Shown here: positions 1-7,282 of the stretch, piece by piece | How positions within the stretch are numbered: position 1 is the stretch's first letter | Layout: the number at the start of each line of letters is the position of its first letter | Source of the DNA: CAYTSW01 sp964440605 | Lineage (GTDB): Bacteria > Planctomycetota > Phycisphaerae > Phycisphaerales > UBA1924 | Assembly (NCBI GenBank): GCA_964440605.1 | Contig: CAYTSW010000098.1 | Coordinates: forward strand, 1-10,506 | Reading direction: 5' to 3' | Length of the DNA stretch: 10,506 bases | Program-made: the position numbers and the translations under genes | The notes under the pieces: generated by a model | Database searches by the model: none | Told to the model about the DNA's origin: nothing | What the model saw: only the letters and a program-made list of their open reading frames with translations

Positions 1-859
1 GGGGTTGGCCGTCGGGCTTGGTGGCGTCCCAGCGGATCTCGCCCTCGAAGCCCGTTAACTTCACGATGAGTTCGACAAGGTCCTTGATGGTGATCTCGAA
101 GCCGGCGCCGAGGTTGATCGGGGTGGGCTCTTCCATCACCTCGGCGGCTCGGATGATGCCCTCGGCGGCGTCGTCGACGTAGAGGAACTCGCGGCTGGCG
201 CTGCCGGTGCCCCAGCATTCGATGTGGTCGTCGGCTCGGTCCTGGGCTTCGACGCACTTGCGGATGAGGGCGGGGATGACGTGGCTGGAGTGGAGGTTGA
301 AGTTGTCGTTGGGGCCGTAGAGGTTGACGGGCAGGACGTAGGCCGAGTGCATGCCGTACTGGAGCTTGTAGGCGTCGAGCATCTGCCAGGCGGCTTTTTT
401 GGCGACGCCGTAGGGGGCGTTGGTCTCTTCGGGGTAGCCGTCCCAGATGTCGGCCTCGTTGAAGGGGATGGAGGCGAACTTGGGGTAGGCGCAGATGGTC
501 CCGGTCTGGACGAACATGCCGCCGCGGTCGTGGTAGCCGCGGGCGCGGAAGCGTTCGATCAGGTGCAGGGCCATGGCCATGTTGGCGTAGAAATAGCGGC
601 CGGGGTTGTCGCGGTTGGCGCCGATGCCGCCGACTTCGGCGGCGAGGTGGATCACGCAGTCGGTCGGCTGGCCCCGGAAGGCTTCGTCGTAGAGGCGTGT
701 GCAGGCGGCTTCGGTGGTGAGGTCGAAGTCGTCTTTGCGCGGGACGAAGAGGTGGTCGGGCTTGACGCCGCGGTCGCGGAGCTTCTGGCAGACGACCTGC
801 CCGAGGAAGCCGGCGCCGCCGGTGACGATGACGCGTTTGTCGGTCCAGTCGGTGATCAT
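1..859 (-). CDS. fcl: GDP-L-fucose synthase, C-terminus cut by window start
   Basis: NADPH-dependent epimerase/reductase of the extended SDR family that converts GDP-4-keto-6-deoxy-mannose to GDP-L-fucose in the cytoplasm, the step after Gmd. My translation from the ATG at 859 gives 286 residues before the window edge. Visible: the Rossmann motif GGAGFLG (about residues 14-20); the active-site Thr-Ile-Cys of TGTICAYP (119-126), matching the Ser/Thr-x-Cys of the family; the catalytic Tyr150-x-x-x-Lys154 in APYGVAK; NLYGPNDNF (179-187); and His193 in SSHVIPALIRK, the likely second acid/base. The sequence breaks off in KPDGQP, a motif that normally lies shortly before the C-terminus, so roughly 25-40 residues are missing. 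The start has only a weak GGGA upstream and follows a palindromic repeat (880-900). The upstream gene (918-2237) is on the same strand 58 bp away, so co-transcription is likely. Family assignment is very secure. Confidence 0.95.
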   Translation of the reverse strand, partial: MITDWTDKRVIVTGGAGFLGQVVCQKLRDRGVKPDHLFVPRKDDFDLTTEAACTRLYDEAFRGQPTDCVIHLAAEVGGIGANRDNPGRYFYANMAMALHLIERFRARGYHDRGGMFVQTGTICAYPKFASIPFNEADIWDGYPEETNAPYGVAKKAAWQMLDAYKLQYGMHSAYVLPVNLYGPNDNFNLHSSHVIPALIRKCVEAQDRADDHIECWGTGSASREFLYVDDAAEGIIRAAEVMEEPTPINLGAGFEITIKDLVELIVKLTGFEGEIRWDATKPDGQP

Positions 860-879
860 GCTGGCTGGTTCCCGTTCAA

Positions 880-900
880 ACGGGCGAGACGCCCGTGCCA
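880..900 (-). repeat. Palindromic intergenic repeat, copy 1
   Basis: Between the dehydrogenase stop and the fcl start lies a hairpin-forming sequence with arms ACGGGCG (880-886) and CGCCCGT (890-896) around a 3-nt loop. Read on the minus strand it runs TGGCACGGGCG-TCT-CGCCCGT and matches copy 2 (8286-8306) over 21 positions with a single difference in the loop. The right arm is shorter than in copy 2: TTTG replaces the expected TGCC, so this copy looks decayed. In the direction of fcl it ends 20 nt before the ATG. It resembles REP-like intergenic palindromes; whether it is multicopy in the genome cannot be seen here. Confidence 0.7.
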
Positions 901-917
901 CCGTCGCTGCTGATCGG

Positions 918-2237
918 CTAGGCGTTCACCACCCTGGCGCCGCCTTCGCGTCCAACATAGGGCCTCATCACGCCGCGTGTGTCGACGATGAGCCGGCTCG
1001 CGCGCCAGATGCGCCGCCAGTCGTACCAACTGTGGTGGGTGACGATGACGATGGCGTCGTGAGCCGCGAGTTGGGCGTCCGAGAACGCGACGGACGTGAG
1101 GTCGAGCGCGTGGTTGCGCATCGTCGGCGTGCGGGGGATGAACGGGTCGTGGTAGTTCACGGCCGCTGCGTGTTCCTGGAGGCGCTCGATGATCGTGAAG
1201 GCCGGGCTCTCGCGGGGGTCGGCGACGTCGGGCTTGTACGCCAGGCCCAGCACGAGCACGCGGGCGTCGGCGGGGTTCACGCCCTGCTCGGTGAGCGCGC
1301 CGAGCGTCGTGCGGACGACGTGGTCGGGCATGGCGCGATTGATCTCGCCGGCGAGGCGGACGAAGCGGGCCTCGCAGCCGAGTTGGGCGGCCCGCCATGC
1401 GAGGTAGAACGGGTCGATGGGGATGCAGTGCCCGCCCAGGCCGGGGCCGGGGTCGAAGCGTTGGAAGCCGAAGGGCTTGGTCGCGGCGGCGTCGAGCACC
1501 TCCCAGATGTCCACGCCCATGCGCGCCAGCAGCAGCTTCATCTCGTTGACGAGGGCGATGTTCGTGGCGCGGTAGATATTCTCGAGCAGCTTGGTCGCCT
1601 CGGCGGCGTCGGGCGACGACACCGTTACGACCTTCCGGACGACCTCGGCGTAGAGCGAGCGGGCCGCTTCGGTGGAGGCGGGATTGATCCCGCCGACGAC
1701 CTTGGGGATGCGGGTCATCGTGTGCTCGGGCGAGCCGGGGTTTTCGCGTTCGGGGCTGAAGGCGAGGAGGAAGCCGGTGTCGGCGTCGCCGGCGATGAGA
1801 CCGGAGCGTTCGAGGATGGGCTGAAGGACGAGGCGCGTCGTGCCGGGCCAGGTGGTGGATTCGAGGACGACGAGCTGGCCCGGGCGGAGGATGGGCACGA
1901 GGCGCTCGGCGGTAGAGGTGACGGCCGAGAGGTCGGGCTGGTCGCCCGGCGCGAGGGGGGTGGGCACACAGATGAGGATGGCGTCGGCGTGGGCGAGGGC
2001 GGCGTGGTCGCTGGTGGGGGTGAAGCGGCCCGCGTCGGTCATATCGGCGACGAAGCGGTCGCCGAAGTGGCGGAGGTAGTTCTCGCCCCGGATCAGGCGA
2101 TCGACTTTGGTCGGGTCGGTGTCGACGCCGATGATGTCGTGGCCGGCGTCGAAGAAGGCGCGGGCGACGGGGAGGCCGACGTACCCGAGGCCGATGATGC
2201 CGACGGTTCGGGATGTGTGCGTGGAGGTCTGGGTCAT
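918..2237 (-). CDS. Nucleotide-sugar dehydrogenase, WbpA/WecC/TviB-like
   Basis: NAD-dependent UDP-sugar 6-dehydrogenase, 439 residues, the usual length for the family. It oxidises the C6 hydroxyl of a UDP-N-acetylhexosamine (probably UDP-GlcNAc, alternatively UDP-ManNAc) to the uronate. Visible: Rossmann motif GLGYVG (16-21); ESTTWPGTT (126-134); FSPERENPG (160-168); conserved ATKLLEN (214-220) with Lys216; catalytic Cys271 in GPGLGGHCIPIDPFYL (264-279); and the C-terminal UDP-binding domain with GLAYKPDVADPRESP (331-345). The GHCIPIDPFYL version of the cysteine motif differs from the GGSCFPKD version of the UDP-glucose dehydrogenase at 9039-10394, which is why I place it in the N-acetylhexosamine branch; the exact substrate cannot be fixed from motifs. 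No clear Shine-Dalgarno precedes the ATG at 2237, but the glycine-rich loop starts at residue 16 as expected. It lies upstream of fcl on the same strand and diverges from the glycosyltransferase. Confidence 0.92.
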   Translation of the reverse strand: MTQTSTHTSRTVGIIGLGYVGLPVARAFFDAGHDIIGVDTDPTKVDRLIRGENYLRHFGDRFVADMTDAGRFTPTSDHAALAHADAILICVPTPLAPGDQPDLSAVTSTAERLVPILRPGQLVVLESTTWPGTTRLVLQPILERSGLIAGDADTGFLLAFSPERENPGSPEHTMTRIPKVVGGINPASTEAARSLYAEVVRKVVTVSSPDAAEATKLLENIYRATNIALVNEMKLLLARMGVDIWEVLDAAATKPFGFQRFDPGPGLGGHCIPIDPFYLAWRAAQLGCEARFVRLAGEINRAMPDHVVRTTLGALTEQGVNPADARVLVLGLAYKPDVADPRESPAFTIIERLQEHAAAVNYHDPFIPRTPTMRNHALDLTSVAFSDAQLAAHDAIVIVTHHSWYDWRRIWRASRLIVDTRGVMRPYVGREGGARVVNA

Positions 2238-2300
2238 GGCGTCGCGGGTCGGGCGTTGACTCTATCCTGCGCGTGTGCGAGCGAGGGAACCGGCGATACG

Positions 2301-2304
2301 GGAG
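2301..2304 (+). promoter_or_regulatory. Ribosome binding site that fixes the glycosyltransferase start
   Basis: GGAG is followed by 8 nt and then the ATG at 2313. This supports starting the glycosyltransferase at 2313 rather than at 2325, or far upstream, where the frame stays open only because it runs antisense to the dehydrogenase gene. Confidence 0.5.
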
Positions 2305-2312
2305 CGCGGGCG

Positions 2313-3248
2313 ATGAGCGGGCCGATGGTGCATGCGAACGTGGGTCGGGTGGGCCTTGGGAACCTGCTGTTCCCGTGGGCGCGGGCCGAGGTGTTCGCAC
2401 AGGCCTTCGGCCTGCGGATGCTGGCTCCGCAGTGGACCCAGTTCAAGATCGGCCCGCTGTTGCGCCGCGAGACCGACCTGCGGTACTACACGAACCTGTT
2501 CGACAACTCCGAGTACGTGCGCGGCGCGACGCGGCTGCTCAAACTGTGGCGCGCCGAGCGTGTCGACGGGACGCCCTATCTTCGGCGGCTTGAAGAGCTC
2601 GATGAGCCGCCCGAGGAGCTCTCGGGCAAGCTCGTGCAGTTCCGGGGGTACGGCGGCTGGTTCCGCGAGGACCTGCCGAAGCACCGGAAGCTGGTGCGTG
2701 AGCGGTTGGAACGGATCACGAGCGGCGTGGTGCGCAAGCAGGTGGAGGCGTTCGCCGAGCCGCTGGAGATCGTGGTGCACGTCCGCCGCGGCGACATGCC
2801 GACGCTGGGGCTCGGCGCGGGGTTCGGCGATCGGCAGAACCAGGCCGAGAGCGAGGCGTACTTTGTCAACGCGGTCGCCGAGGCGCGCGAGGCCATGGGC
2901 AGGGATACGCCCGTGACGATCTTCACGAATGCCAAGCCGGGGGAGTTGACGGAGCTGCCCAAGCTCGGCAACGTGCACGTTGCGCCGGGTCATCACGCGG
3001 CGTTGACGGACATGCTGCTGATGGCGCGCGGGCGGGTGCTGATCGCGAGCAGCGCGTCAAGCTTCAGCGCGTGGGCGAGCTATCTGGGCGGCATGCCGAC
3101 GTTGTGGCACGAGGAACGCGTGCAACACCTCGTGCCCGAGCGCCCGGAGCTGGGCGTGGCGGTTACGGCGCGCGGCGCGTTGAAGTCGGCTACGGCGGGC
3201 GAGTTGGGGGCGATGGCGGACGGGGTCAGCGACCCAGTTTCTTCTTGA
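2313..3248 (+). CDS. GT11-like glycosyltransferase (probable alpha-1,2-fucosyltransferase type)
   Basis: A 311-residue protein with the layout of family GT11 fucosyltransferases, which transfer L-fucose from GDP-fucose to a galactose or related acceptor. Visible: N-terminal GLGNLLFPWARA (14-25), resembling the GLGNQLFQYA start of GT11; HVRRGDMP (156-163), matching the HxRRxD nucleotide-binding motif; TIFTNAKPGEL (202-212); and IASSASSFSAWASYLGG (244-260), resembling the SSFSWWAAWL segment. There is no signal peptide or membrane segment, so it should be cytoplasmic or peripheral. The neighbouring gmd and fcl genes supply GDP-fucose, which supports the call, but the protein is divergent and acceptor and linkage are unknown. 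It alone in this half of the window is on the plus strand, 75 bp from the divergent dehydrogenase, and its last 23 bp overlap the 3' end of the flippase gene tail to tail. Confidence 0.75.
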   Translation: MSGPMVHANVGRVGLGNLLFPWARAEVFAQAFGLRMLAPQWTQFKIGPLLRRETDLRYYTNLFDNSEYVRGATRLLKLWRAERVDGTPYLRRLEELDEPPEELSGKLVQFRGYGGWFREDLPKHRKLVRERLERITSGVVRKQVEAFAEPLEIVVHVRRGDMPTLGLGAGFGDRQNQAESEAYFVNAVAEAREAMGRDTPVTIFTNAKPGELTELPKLGNVHVAPGHHAALTDMLLMARGRVLIASSASSFSAWASYLGGMPTLWHEERVQHLVPERPELGVAVTARGALKSATAGELGAMADGVSDPVSS

Positions 3249-4863
3249 CGCGTCGCGCGATCGGGTCCATCGCCTGGCGGGAGCGCGAGGAGACGGCGCG
3301 GAGACTCTCGCGTGCGAACCGACGCGCCAGGCCGAGATACACCGCCAGGAAGGTCAACGCGACACACGAGGCGCGTGCGGCGTCGGCGGCCAAGGCCGCG
3401 ATGGTCAGTTCGGTGTCGCGGGTCAGATCCGCGGCCTGTTGCAACAGGATGATCGGGGGGAGGCCGGCGATGAGAGCGTCGATGACGGACGCGGCGGCGG
3501 CCGCGATCGCGCCCCCGATGAAGCCGAAGCGTGTCGGCGCGATAGCCGCGCTCCAGGTCGAGCCTTCACCGACCTGGGCGACGATCTGATAGATGTAGCC
3601 CCAGACGCCGAGGTTGAAGGCGACGGCGACGGTGATGCCCATGGCGCCCGCGACGTACCCGCCGACGATGCCCGAGGTGATGAAGCACGCGGCATAGATC
3701 CACGCCATTGTCATGATGGTCTTGAAGCGGCCCTGGGCGCTCATGAGTGAAATCGCCGGCGCGCTGAGCATGCGTCCGGCGAGGCCGATGCTGAGGATGA
3801 CGATGAAGGGCACCGCCGGCTCGAAGCGCTGGGGGAGGAGCATCGGCACGACCGAGGGGGCGAGCACCGCTTGCAGGTAGCAGATCGGCATCGTCGCGAA
3901 GGAGACGAGTTGGATGGCCTTCAGGTAGGTGGTGTAGCGGCGGCCGGCGACGCCCTTGAGGCTGGCGAGGCTGGGGAAGAGCACGCTGGTGAGGTTCTTG
4001 CCGAAGAGCTGGAAGGGTTGCCGCGCGACCTGGTAGGAGAGGCCATACACGCCGTGCAGCGTCGGCGAAGCGAACATGCCCATGACGAACTGGTCGCCCT
4101 GAAGCGTGGTGCGCATCGCGAACTCGGAGGACATCACGCGCAGCGAGTTGCCGATCATGTACTTCCAGAGGCGGAACTGCGGGTTCAGCCGGATCGGAGG
4201 GCGTGTGGCGGCGGTGGACCAGGCGAAGTTGATGGCATCGCAGATGGGGATCGGCAGGACGAACGACAGCGCGCCCATGCCCATCCAGGCGAAGAGGATC
4301 GTCAACAGCATCTGGAGGGTCACGGTGACGCTGTCGATTAGCGCCGTGGTCTTGAAGCGGAGCTGCGCCTGGAGCAGGGCCCGGGGCACCTGGATCACCG
4401 CGGGCAGCGGCGCGACGGCGCCCACGAAGATCAGCATCCAGGTGAGGTTCGGCCGGCCGAAGAGCTCGGCGATCGGGCGCGCGGCGATGATGAGGCCCAC
4501 CGCCACGACGAGGCCCGAAGACAGGCTCAGCCAGAACCCCGGGTTCGCCCACTTGTAGGCGTTGTAGCCGCGGCGGATGAGCAGCGGTCTGACGCCGGCG
4601 TCGCGGATGATCGTCGTGAAGGCCAGGCACGCCGCGGTCAGCGCCCAGAGTGAGAAGTCTTCGGGCAACAGGAGCCAGCTCAGGAGGAAGATGCCGACGA
4701 AGCGGATGACGCGCACCGCGACCGACGCGACGACGAACGTGGCGACGCCCACGCTCGCGGTCCGCCCGAGCGACTTACGGCGGCGCGTGAACGCCGCACG
4801 GTCCTGATCGCGCCTGGCGCGGGAACGGGCCTCTGCGCTCGTCGAGTCGGGGTCCTGGTTCAT
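3226..4863 (-). CDS. Polysaccharide flippase, Wzx/WzxC-like (MOP superfamily)
   Basis: An integral membrane protein of 545 residues that would flip lipid-linked oligosaccharide repeat units across the inner membrane. A basic, soluble N-terminus (1-36) is followed by about twelve or more hydrophobic segments, for example about 37-66, 71-87, 112-128, 141-158, 179-208, 319-341, 350-373, 384-426, 446-474 and 485-512. Family-like features are LPEDFSLWALTAACLAFTTI (66-85), RDAGVRPLLIRR (87-98), and GDQFVMGMFASPTLHGVYGL (256-275), the conserved stretch in which a charged residue precedes a membrane segment and a GxYG-like turn. The C-terminus is strongly basic. It starts 13 bp after the stop of the sulfotransferase gene, consistent with one transcript. 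Substrate specificity cannot be read from sequence; an O-antigen/exopolysaccharide translocase is the best call. Confidence 0.88.
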   Translation of the reverse strand: MNQDPDSTSAEARSRARRDQDRAAFTRRRKSLGRTASVGVATFVVASVAVRVIRFVGIFLLSWLLLPEDFSLWALTAACLAFTTIIRDAGVRPLLIRRGYNAYKWANPGFWLSLSSGLVVAVGLIIAARPIAELFGRPNLTWMLIFVGAVAPLPAVIQVPRALLQAQLRFKTTALIDSVTVTLQMLLTILFAWMGMGALSFVLPIPICDAINFAWSTAATRPPIRLNPQFRLWKYMIGNSLRVMSSEFAMRTTLQGDQFVMGMFASPTLHGVYGLSYQVARQPFQLFGKNLTSVLFPSLASLKGVAGRRYTTYLKAIQLVSFATMPICYLQAVLAPSVVPMLLPQRFEPAVPFIVILSIGLAGRMLSAPAISLMSAQGRFKTIMTMAWIYAACFITSGIVGGYVAGAMGITVAVAFNLGVWGYIYQIVAQVGEGSTWSAAIAPTRFGFIGGAIAAAAASVIDALIAGLPPIILLQQAADLTRDTELTIAALAADAARASCVALTFLAVYLGLARRFARESLRAVSSRSRQAMDPIARRVKKKLGR

Positions 4864-4876
4864 GGCCGGCGTGTGC

Positions 4877-5908
4877 TCATCGAGTCGCCGGGGCTTGAGC
4901 CGAGGCGGCGACCGTGTCTGCCGAAGGCGGATTCTGGCGGGGCGGCGGGGTGGTCTCGTAAAGCAGGCGCTTGCGGAGTTTCAGGCGGATGCGCTCCTTC
5001 GGCTTCGAGCGCAGGTCGCGCCACAGGTTGCCGCCCGCGGGCCGGATGCCTTGCACCTCCCGGCTCAATGCGTCGTGGTCGTAGCCCATCACTTCGAGCC
5101 GCCCGGGCGACAGCCACTTCAGGTACCGGCGCATCCAGCGTTTGCGGTACGCGTTCGTCACCGAGTGCTTCCACTTCTCCAGCGGCTCGCGGCTGAGTTG
5201 CTGGTAGGCCTTGCGGCCCGTCGGATCGCCCATGGATCCCTTGAGCCGCACGCCGCCGAACGACCGGATCATGTCGTCGATGCGCTCGTCCGAATCGTCG
5301 ACGCCCACATGCGCGGCGATGGTGCGTACGGTCGATTCGGGATTGGTGAGCAGGTCCTCGTAGCGGACGGCGTGGACGCGCGGGTCGTCGCGGTGTCGCT
5401 CGAAGGCGGTGCAGAGACGGTGGATGGCGAGGTAGAGGTCGTTGTGGATGGCGTACTCGCTCCAGCGCTTGCCGCCCCACAGCTCGAACATGCTCGCGGC
5501 GGTCGCGAGCGGGTTGCGCCAGAGAAAGAGGAAGCGTGCGTGCTCGAAGACGTCGGGCAGCTCGTCGGCGATGTGGTAGTAGCGGGGGGTCTTGTCGAGG
5601 AAGTGCGTGGCGCCGGGGGGCGAGGCGTCGGCATAGAGGCTGGTCGCCCACTGTGCGGTGCGCCGGTAGTACTGCGAGAGCCCGTCGGGGAGGCTGGCGG
5701 CGAACTCGGCGGTGGCGCGGGAGAGGATGGCGTGGCCATAGTCGGCGAGGACGCCGTTGCGCCGCAGCGCGAAGAGCGGTGGAAGCATGAGCCAGGGCTC
5801 GGCCTCGGTCGCGACCTGCGGATGAGCCGCGAGGATGCGCTGGAGCAGCGTGGAGCCCGCGCGCGGCTGCGAGAAGACGAAGACCGGTGTGACGCCGTGT
5901 GCGCTCAC
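4877..5908 (-). CDS. PAPS-dependent sulfotransferase (Sulfotransfer_3-type)
   Basis: Predicted to transfer sulfate from PAPS to a hydroxyl, most plausibly on a glycan given the neighbours. Numbered from the GTG at 5908 it has 343 residues. Visible: the 5'-phosphosulfate loop FSQPRAGSTLLQRIL (12-26); acidic TEAEPW (34-39); DKTPRYY (105-111), including the lysine and tyrosines common in this family; the 3'-phosphate binding segment FLFLWRNPLATAAS (126-139); and RYEDLLTNPEST (182-193). The C-terminal 25 residues are Pro/Ala-rich and probably disordered. Start choice: the frame continues upstream to a TTG at 6016, but that would overlap the end of gmd by 71 bp and add a Pro/Ser/Thr-rich tail that looks like an out-of-frame reading. 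The GTG lies 37 bp beyond the gmd stop and places the loop near the N-terminus as is usual, although its Shine-Dalgarno is poor. It sits between gmd and the flippase on the same strand. Acceptor unknown. Confidence 0.87.
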   Translation of the reverse strand: MSAHGVTPVFVFSQPRAGSTLLQRILAAHPQVATEAEPWLMLPPLFALRRNGVLADYGHAILSRATAEFAASLPDGLSQYYRRTAQWATSLYADASPPGATHFLDKTPRYYHIADELPDVFEHARFLFLWRNPLATAASMFELWGGKRWSEYAIHNDLYLAIHRLCTAFERHRDDPRVHAVRYEDLLTNPESTVRTIAAHVGVDDSDERIDDMIRSFGGVRLKGSMGDPTGRKAYQQLSREPLEKWKHSVTNAYRKRWMRRYLKWLSPGRLEVMGYDHDALSREVQGIRPAGGNLWRDLRSKPKERIRLKLRKRLLYETTPPPRQNPPSADTVAASAQAPATR

Positions 5909-5945
5909 GTGGGGCTCAGCGGGGTAGGCGGCGTGCGGCGTGGGA

Positions 5946-7004
5946 TTACTGGTCGTGTCCGGTGAAGGCGGGCATGACGTGGCCGGCGTCGCGGAGCGTC
6001 TTCTCTCGGGCGGCAAGCTCGAGGTCGTGATCGACCATCATCGCCGCCAGCTCCTCCACCGAGGTCTCCGGCTCCCAGCCGAGCTTCTGCTTGGCCTTGG
6101 AGGGGTCGCCCAGGAGCAGGTCGACCTCGGCGGGGCGGAGGTAGCGCGCGTCGAACTCGACGTGGTCTTCGAAGTTCAGTCCGGCATGCGAGAAGGCCAT
6201 CTCGGCGAACTCGCGAACGGTGATGGTGCGCCCGGTCGCGATGACGTAGTCGTCGGGGGTGTCCTGCTGGAGCATCATCCACATCATCTTGACGTAGTCG
6301 CCCGCGTAGCCCCAGTCGCGCTTGGAGTCGAGGTTGCCGAGGTAGACCTTCTGCTGGAGGCCGAGCTTGATGCGTCCGACGGCGCGGGTGATCTTGCGGG
6401 TGACGAAGGTCTCTCCGCGGCGGGGCGATTCGTGGTTGAACAGCACGCCGCAGGAGGCGTGGAGGTCGTAGCTCTCGCGGTAGTTCACGGTCGCCCAGTG
6501 GGCCATGACCTTGGCGCAGGCGTAGGGCGAGCGCGGGTAGAAGGGGGTGGTTTCCTTCTGAGGGGTCTCCTGCACCTTGCCGTACTGTTCGGAGCTGGAG
6601 GCCTGGTAGTAGCGCACGTCGGCGCCGGAGGCGTCGCGATATTCGCGCAGGGCTTCGAGGAGCTTGAGCGCACCCATGCCGACGGTTTCGGCGGTGTAGA
6701 TGGGCATGTCGAAGGAGACGCGGACGTGGCTCTGCGCGCCAAGGTTGTACACCTCGTCGGGCTTGATGTGGTGCATCAGCTTGGCGAGGGCGTTGGCGTC
6801 GCACAGGTCGCCGTAGTGCAGGTGGAGACGCGTGCCCGCGATGTGGGGGTCCTTGTAGAGGTGGTCGATGCGGTCGGTGTTGAAGTTGGAGGCGCGGCGG
6901 ATGATGCCGTGGACGGTGTAGCCCTTGTCCAGAAGGAACTCGGCGAGGTAGGACCCGTCCTGCCCGGTGATGCCGGTGATCAGTGCCTGTTTGGTGTCAC
7001 TCAT
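5946..7004 (-). CDS. gmd: GDP-mannose 4,6-dehydratase
   Basis: Converts GDP-D-mannose to GDP-4-keto-6-deoxy-D-mannose in the cytoplasm using bound NADP, the first committed step towards GDP-L-fucose (also the precursor of GDP-rhamnose and related sugars). At 352 residues it has normal length. Visible: GITGQDGSYLAE (11-22), the cofactor loop; NLGAQSHVRVSF (87-98); active-site ASSSEQYGK (135-143), in which Ser137 stands where Escherichia coli has the catalytic Thr133, followed by Glu139; Tyr161-x-x-x-Lys165 in SPYACAK; FNHESPRRGETFVTRKITR (189-207); and RPAEVDLLLGDPSKAKQKLGW (290-310). The ATG at 7004 puts the cofactor loop at residue 11 as expected. It heads a minus-strand run with the sulfotransferase and flippase. 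Its pathway partner fcl is on the same strand but separated by the glycosyltransferase region. Assignment is secure. Confidence 0.96.
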   Translation of the reverse strand: MSDTKQALITGITGQDGSYLAEFLLDKGYTVHGIIRRASNFNTDRIDHLYKDPHIAGTRLHLHYGDLCDANALAKLMHHIKPDEVYNLGAQSHVRVSFDMPIYTAETVGMGALKLLEALREYRDASGADVRYYQASSSEQYGKVQETPQKETTPFYPRSPYACAKVMAHWATVNYRESYDLHASCGVLFNHESPRRGETFVTRKITRAVGRIKLGLQQKVYLGNLDSKRDWGYAGDYVKMMWMMLQQDTPDDYVIATGRTITVREFAEMAFSHAGLNFEDHVEFDARYLRPAEVDLLLGDPSKAKQKLGWEPETSVEELAAMMVDHDLELAAREKTLRDAGHVMPAFTGHDQ

Positions 7005-7282
7005 GGGGATGCCGCGTCCGTTGTTGGCGGGGGTGGTGGAAGGTCCGGGTGAACCGCGAGGCGGTGTGGGTGGGCGGGCGGTCTGCTACGCCGATTGGTG
7101 GGCGTCGGTTCGGAGGGTGCGGCTCTTGAGGGGAGTTGCGGAGAGCGGCTGGATCGCGAGCCTCCGGCGGGCCGTTACAGTATCAACCCGCGCCGGGCGA
7201 CACCAGCGGGCGCGAGGCGGTGGCAGGATCACAAGGCACACACCGGCCGGGGGACCTCGGCCGATCGAGGGTCGAGAGCGAT
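7005..7282 (+). promoter_or_regulatory. Divergent intergenic region between gmd and uxs
   Basis: This 278-bp gap separates two divergently transcribed sugar-nucleotide genes, so promoters for both should lie here. It is GC-rich; the one AT-richer patch is around 7173-7186 (GTTACAGTATCAA). On the minus strand that patch contains TTGATA, but I find no matching -10 hexamer at a sensible distance in either direction. I see no coding potential beyond shadow reading frames, no RNA gene and no strong terminator. The annotation is positional only. Confidence 0.35.

Noticed and set aside
699..2312. Long plus-strand frame extending the glycosyltransferase N-terminally to 849 residues
   Set aside because: The upstream part runs antisense to fcl and the nucleotide-sugar dehydrogenase, is Gly/Asp/Arg/Val-rich without family motifs, and crosses the 880-900 palindrome. 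The real start with a ribosome binding site is at 2313.
2238..2312. TTGACT at 2256-2261 as a -35 box for the glycosyltransferase
   Set aside because: No acceptable -10 hexamer lies 16-19 nt downstream, so a promoter call is not supported.
856..2400. 514-residue minus-strand frame overlapping the dehydrogenase
   Set aside because: Arg/Pro/His-rich reading of the dehydrogenase gene in another frame; typical GC-rich shadow with no domain.
4862..5965. 367-residue plus-strand frame antisense to the sulfotransferase
   Set aside because: Low-complexity Val/Gly/Ala/Glu composition and no recognisable motif, whereas the minus strand has the PAPS-binding motifs.
5940..7052. 370-residue plus-strand frame antisense to gmd
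   Set aside because: Val/Gly/Asp/Glu-rich mirror of the gmd codons; gmd itself is unmistakable on the minus strand.
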